Part shown: piece by piece, positions 61,000-64,000 of the stretch
Numbering within the stretch: position 1 is the first letter of the stretch
Layout of the letters: every line of letters starts with the position of its first letter
Source: an uncultured Selenomonas sp.
GTDB lineage: Bacteria > Bacillota > Negativicutes > Selenomonadales > Selenomonadaceae
NCBI GenBank assembly: GCA_905372355.1
Contig: CAJPOT010000010.1
Location: forward strand, 1-64,000
Direction of reading: 5' to 3'
Length of the DNA stretch: 64,000 nt
Made by a program: the position numbers and the translations under genes
The notes under the pieces: generated by a model
What the model saw: the letters and a program-made list of their open reading frames with translations, nothing else
Database searches by the model: none
Told to the model about the DNA's origin: nothing

Positions 61000-62939
61000 A
61001 GGGCAAAAAACTCCAGGGCGAGATTCAGAATCTTAAGCCGCATATCATGCGAGAACTGCAGAGCCTCTACGATCTGAGCGTGCCGGTCGGGCAGCTTTCG
61101 ACGAAGGAGCTGAACGAGAGGCTCATCGCCGTCACGGAGGAAATCGGGCGCGAAGTCGCCGTCTACGTCGACCGCAAGGGGCGCATCATCGAAATTTCCG
61201 TCGGCAACACGTGGACGGTCGATTTGCCCGCCGTCGATGCCCGCTCGGAGGTGCGTCTTTCGGGCGTGCGCTGCATCCATACGCATCCGAGCGGCGATAC
61301 GGAGCTCAGCGATCCCGACATCTCGTCGCTTCGCCGCCTGCGCTTCGACGCGATGGCGGCCATCGGGCGACTCGCGGGCGAGAGCGTCGGCTGCCTCGGC
61401 TTCTTTACGGGCGAGAAGGAAGAGGACGGCACGCTCGAAGTGCAGATTTTCGGCCCTGTGCGCGCCGATCATCTGAATCGCATCCGCCTGACGCCGCTCA
61501 TCCAGAGCATAAACAGGCGTCTTTCGAGGGAGCGTACGCAGGCGACGGACGATGAGGAGGAACGTGCCGTGCTCGCTGGGATCGACGCGCCCATGACTTG
61601 CGCTCTGTGGACGACGGAGGATTCGCTCGCCGAGTTGGCGGAGCTTGCACGCACGGCGGGCGCGACCGTCGTCGGCACGTTCATCCAGAAGAAGGCGAAG
61701 CCCGACACGGCGTTCTTTTTGGGGCGCGGCAAGGTTGAAGAGATGGCGATGTTCATCCAGAACGAGCGTGCGACGCTCGTCATTTTCGACGATGAGCTTA
61801 CGCCGTCGCAGCAGAGGAATCTCGAAATGGCGCTCGGCGTGAAGATCCTCGACCGCACGGCGCTGATCCTCGACATCTTCGCGCAGAGAGCGCGCACGGC
61901 GGCGGGCAAGCTGCAGGTCGAGCTGGCGCAGATGAAGTACAGTTTGCCGCGCATCTTGGGACAGGGACTCGTGCTCTCAAGGCTCGGCGGCGGCATCGGC
62001 ACGCGCGGCCCCGGCGAGACGAAGCTCGAAGTCGATCGTCGCCGCATCCGTCGTCGCATCCACGACATCGAGGGCGAGATCGAGCGGCTCAAGAAGGAGC
62101 GATTGCTGCATCGCGAGCGCCGCCGCGCCGCGCGCATCCCCGTCGCCGCTCTCGTCGGCTATACGAACGCCGGTAAGTCGACGCTCTTGAACGCCTTGAC
62201 GGGCGCAGAGGTCTTCGCCGAGGACAAGCTCTTTGCGACGCTCGACCCGACGACGCGCTCTCTTCGGCTCGCGGACGGCCGCGAAATCCTCGTGACTGAC
62301 ACCGTGGGCTTTATACAGAAGCTGCCGCATACGCTCGTGCAGGCCTTTCATGCAACGCTCGAAGAGGTCGTTGAAGCCGACCTTCTGCTGCATGTCGTCG
62401 ATGTGTCGAACGAGGCTGCCGAGTTCCAGATCGAGGCCGTCACTGAAGTCCTTAAGGAGCTTGGCGCAGCCGAAAAGCCCATGCTCTATGTGCTGAACAA
62501 GCTCGATCGCCTGACGAACGGCGCAGGCGGCACGGGCGGAGGCGACGCAGCGGCGCAAGTCGACACGGCAGACGATGCGAGGCACGAGGCAGCGGGGAGT
62601 GACGCGGCGGGCGGTTTTTCCGAGGGCGAGATTCCGTCCTTGGAAGAAGCGCCTTTGCCGCCCGCCGTCCTGCGCCTCCTGCGCGATCGCGAGGGCTGCG
62701 CCATCTCTGCGAGGGCGGGCGCGGGGCTTGCCGCTCTGCAGGAAAAGATCGCCGATTTCTTCCGCACGGGCGAGGTCGAGCTTACGCTTCATATCCCCTT
62801 TACGGAGAACGCAGCCGTCACGCGCCTGCACGAGGCGGGGCAGGTGCTTCAGATGGACTATGACGAGCGCGGCACGCGCGTCCGCGTCCGTCTGAGCGAA
62901 GAAGAAGCCGCGCGCTTTCGCCGCTATGAGATTTCGTAA
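60996..62939 (+). CDS. hflX: GTPase HflX with N-terminal JAMM-like domain
   Basis: HflX splits or rescues stalled ribosomes. The C-terminal half has the HflX domain ([18 protein letters not shown]) and GTPase motifs G1 [10 protein letters not shown]3 DTVGF, and G4 NKLD. Residues 50-110 contain [14 protein letters not shown] (His95, His97, Ser105, Asp108), the JAMM metalloprotease pattern, with Glu53 as candidate catalytic Glu. Between G4 and G5 there is a Gly/Ala/Asp-rich insert at about 508-560 of low complexity. At 647 residues it is longer than the common 420-residue form. The start overlaps the PIN gene. Confidence 0.93.
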   Translation: MKGKKLQGEIQNLKPHIMRELQSLYDLSVPVGQLSTKELNERLIAVTEEIGREVAVYVDRKGRIIEISVGNTWTVDLPAVDARSEVRLSGVRCIHTHPSGDTELSDPDISSLRRLRFDAMAAIGRLAGESVGCLGFFTGEKEEDGTLEVQIFGPVRADHLNRIRLTPLIQSINRRLSRERTQATDDEEERAVLAGIDAPMTCALWTTEDSLAELAELARTAGATVVGTFIQKKAKPDTAFFLGRGKVEEMAMFIQNERATLVIFDDELTPSQQRNLEMALGVKILDRTALILDIFAQRARTAAGKLQVELAQMKYSLPRILGQGLVLSRLGGGIGTRGPGETKLEVDRRRIRRRIHDIEGEIERLKKERLLHRERRRAARIPVAALVGYTNAGKSTLLNALTGAEVFAEDKLFATLDPTTRSLRLADGREILVTDTVGFIQKLPHTLVQAFHATLEEVVEADLLLHVVDVSNEAAEFQIEAVTEVLKELGAAEKPMLYVLNKLDRLTNGAGGTGGGDAAAQVDTADDARHEAAGSDAAGGFSEGEIPSLEEAPLPPAVLRLLRDREGCAISARAGAGLAALQEKIADFFRTGEVELTLHIPFTENAAVTRLHEAGQVLQMDYDERGTRVRVRLSEEEAARFRRYEIS

Positions 62940-64000
62940 TTATAAAAAGTCTTTTGCCCTTGCTGCAAGATAGAGGGGCAGGTTCGTGATGGCGCCGTCC
63001 TTCTGATAGCCAAGCCGGGAAAAGCGCAGTGCACACTGCGGCGCTCGGGTGGCGATATAGCGTTTGAACGACGGCGCCGCCTTGCGCTTTCCGCCCTTGA
63101 CTTCCACGGGCACGATCTCCATGCCGTTTTGCAGCACGAAGTCGATCTCGCTGTTCTTGTCGGCGTAATAGCGCGGCGCGAGCGGGAATTGACCGCGAAG
63201 CTGCTGCAGGATGTAGTTCTCTGTCAGCGGCCCTTTGAATTGGAAGTCGCTTTTGAGGAGAATCGCACCGTTGTCGACGCTTGCCATGTGCTTCAGCAGC
63301 CCCGTATCGAAGAGGAAGAGCTTGAATTGGTCGAGCCGGTCGAAGGCCGCTAGGGGATGCTCCATCTTGGAAACATTGCAGACGCGGCTGAGGATTCCTG
63401 CCGAAACGAGCCATTCGATGGCCTCTTTAAAATCACGCGCCCTGCCGCCCGTGCGCACGGCGCCGTACATGAACTTCTCGTTCGCCTTGGCGAGCTGGGA
63501 AACGATGCTTCGGAAGACCAAGAGGATGCGCGCACTGTTGACCTTGCCGTTGTGCTTGGAAAAATCGTTTTCGTAAATCTCGACGAGTTCATGCTGGATG
63601 CGCGCGATCTGCAAGGGATCCTTCGCTTCCTGCCAGGACGCGACGCATTCGGGCATGCCGCCGATGATCAGATAATGGTCGTAGGCTTCAAGCAGACGGT
63701 TGTGGAAGATTTCCTCAATCGGCTGCCCTTTTTGTATGCCCGCGTAATAAGCGTAAAGCGCCGGATTCGTCGCGGCAAGAAATTCATCAAAGGTCAAAGG
63801 CCCGAGATCGAGCAGATTGACCATGCCGACAGGATACGACTTCGGCTGGGCAAGGAGCGTTCCGAGCAGGCTGCCCGCCGCGATGGTCGCATAGTCGCTC
63901 GCTTTTTCCTTGAAGTATTTGAGTGCGTTCAGCGCTGACGGGCATTCTTGAATTTCATCGAGAATCAGCAGGGTCTTTTCCGGCTCGATTTTCCTGTTTA
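62940..64000 (-). CDS. AAA_14/DUF4143 ATP-binding protein, 5' end outside the window
   Basis: The reading frame continues unbroken to the right edge, so the gene is partial; its Walker A region lies beyond 64000. Visible parts are Walker B with LLILDEIQECP and the sensor segment ATIAAGSLLG, followed by the DUF4143 domain (YHLIIGG-like YLIIGGMPECVA, and the C-terminal nuclease-like IDFVLQNGMEIVPVEVKGG). Such proteins are widespread AAA ATPases with a C-terminal PD-(D/E)XK-like fold and unknown function, often in variable regions. It converges with hflX with no gap. Confidence 0.88.
   Translation of the reverse strand, partial: NRKIEPEKTLLILDEIQECPSALNALKYFKEKASDYATIAAGSLLGTLLAQPKSYPVGMVNLLDLGPLTFDEFLAATNPALYAYYAGIQKGQPIEEIFHNRLLEAYDHYLIIGGMPECVASWQEAKDPLQIARIQHELVEIYENDFSKHNGKVNSARILLVFRSIVSQLAKANEKFMYGAVRTGGRARDFKEAIEWLVSAGILSRVCNVSKMEHPLAAFDRLDQFKLFLFDTGLLKHMASVDNGAILLKSDFQFKGPLTENYILQQLRGQFPLAPRYYADKNSEIDFVLQNGMEIVPVEVKGGKRKAAPSFKRYIATRAPQCALRFSRLGYQKDGAITNLPLYLAARAKDFL

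Noticed and set aside
1..64000. CRISPR arrays, rRNA operons, replication origins, complete IS elements or prophages
   Set aside because: No regularly spaced repeats with spacers, no rRNA sequence, no DnaA-box cluster and no intact transposase or phage structural genes were seen. The Rpn-family gene is the only transposase-like protein.

Overview
The window reads as a chromosome segment of a diderm Firmicute (Negativicutes), most likely a Selenomonas-type organism. Outer-membrane genes (two TonB-dependent receptors, an autotransporter, a coiled-coil/beta-barrel protein) sit beside Firmicute-style genes (LytR-CpsA-Psr protein, NlpC/P60 and M23 wall hydrolases, strong AGGAGG ribosome binding sites). 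The DNA is fairly GC-rich and densely coded, often in operons with ATGA or GTGA stop/start overlaps. The genus is an inference from gene content; no rRNA is present to test it.

Layout. 1-3.3 kb: a repeated structured element, an M23 endopeptidase plus bactofilin pair, a C39-like protease and a SnoaL-like protein. 3.3-15.4 kb (minus strand): a Pel-type exopolysaccharide operon in the order pelD-pelE-pelA(deacetylase)-pelF-pelG-outer-membrane coiled-coil barrel-pelA(hydrolase), followed by a GGDEF-like protein. pelG carries a frameshift. 15.6-19 kb: NlpC/P60 hydrolase, an Rpn/PD-(D/E)XK protein flanked by direct repeats, and an LCP protein. 19.5-24.8 kb: DASS anion transporter, CYTH phosphatase, purB and purA. 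Two small type I toxin-antitoxin loci of the Fst/par kind lie at 21.7 and 24.85 kb.

25.4-44 kb is dominated by metal-chelate or corrinoid uptake. The first operon has a FecCD/BtuC permease, its ATPase, an ABC-2 exporter pair, a binding protein and a TonB receptor. After a few unrelated genes comes a cobalamin riboswitch in front of a second TonB receptor, two permeases and a lipoprotein binding protein with no ATPase. An autotransporter and a stretch of gene debris follow. 44-50 kb: secreted VWA protein, a Fur-box-associated flavodoxin/DUF3793/flavodoxin group, a binding-protein plus chemoreceptor pair, and tRNA-Ala(CGC). 50-55 kb: AlbA_2-type regulator and a third FecCD-type importer. 55-64 kb: DUF819 membrane protein, oxidoreductase, HAD phosphatase, a probable stand-alone small RNA, nucleoid-associated protein, AbrB/PIN toxin-antitoxin, hflX with a JAMM-like N-terminal domain, and the end of an AAA/DUF4143 gene running off the right edge.

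The most interesting items are the Negativicute Pel operon with an unusual outer-membrane component, the pair of Fst/par-like type I loci, and a roughly 120-bp repeat whose two copies show compensatory base changes in three hairpins.
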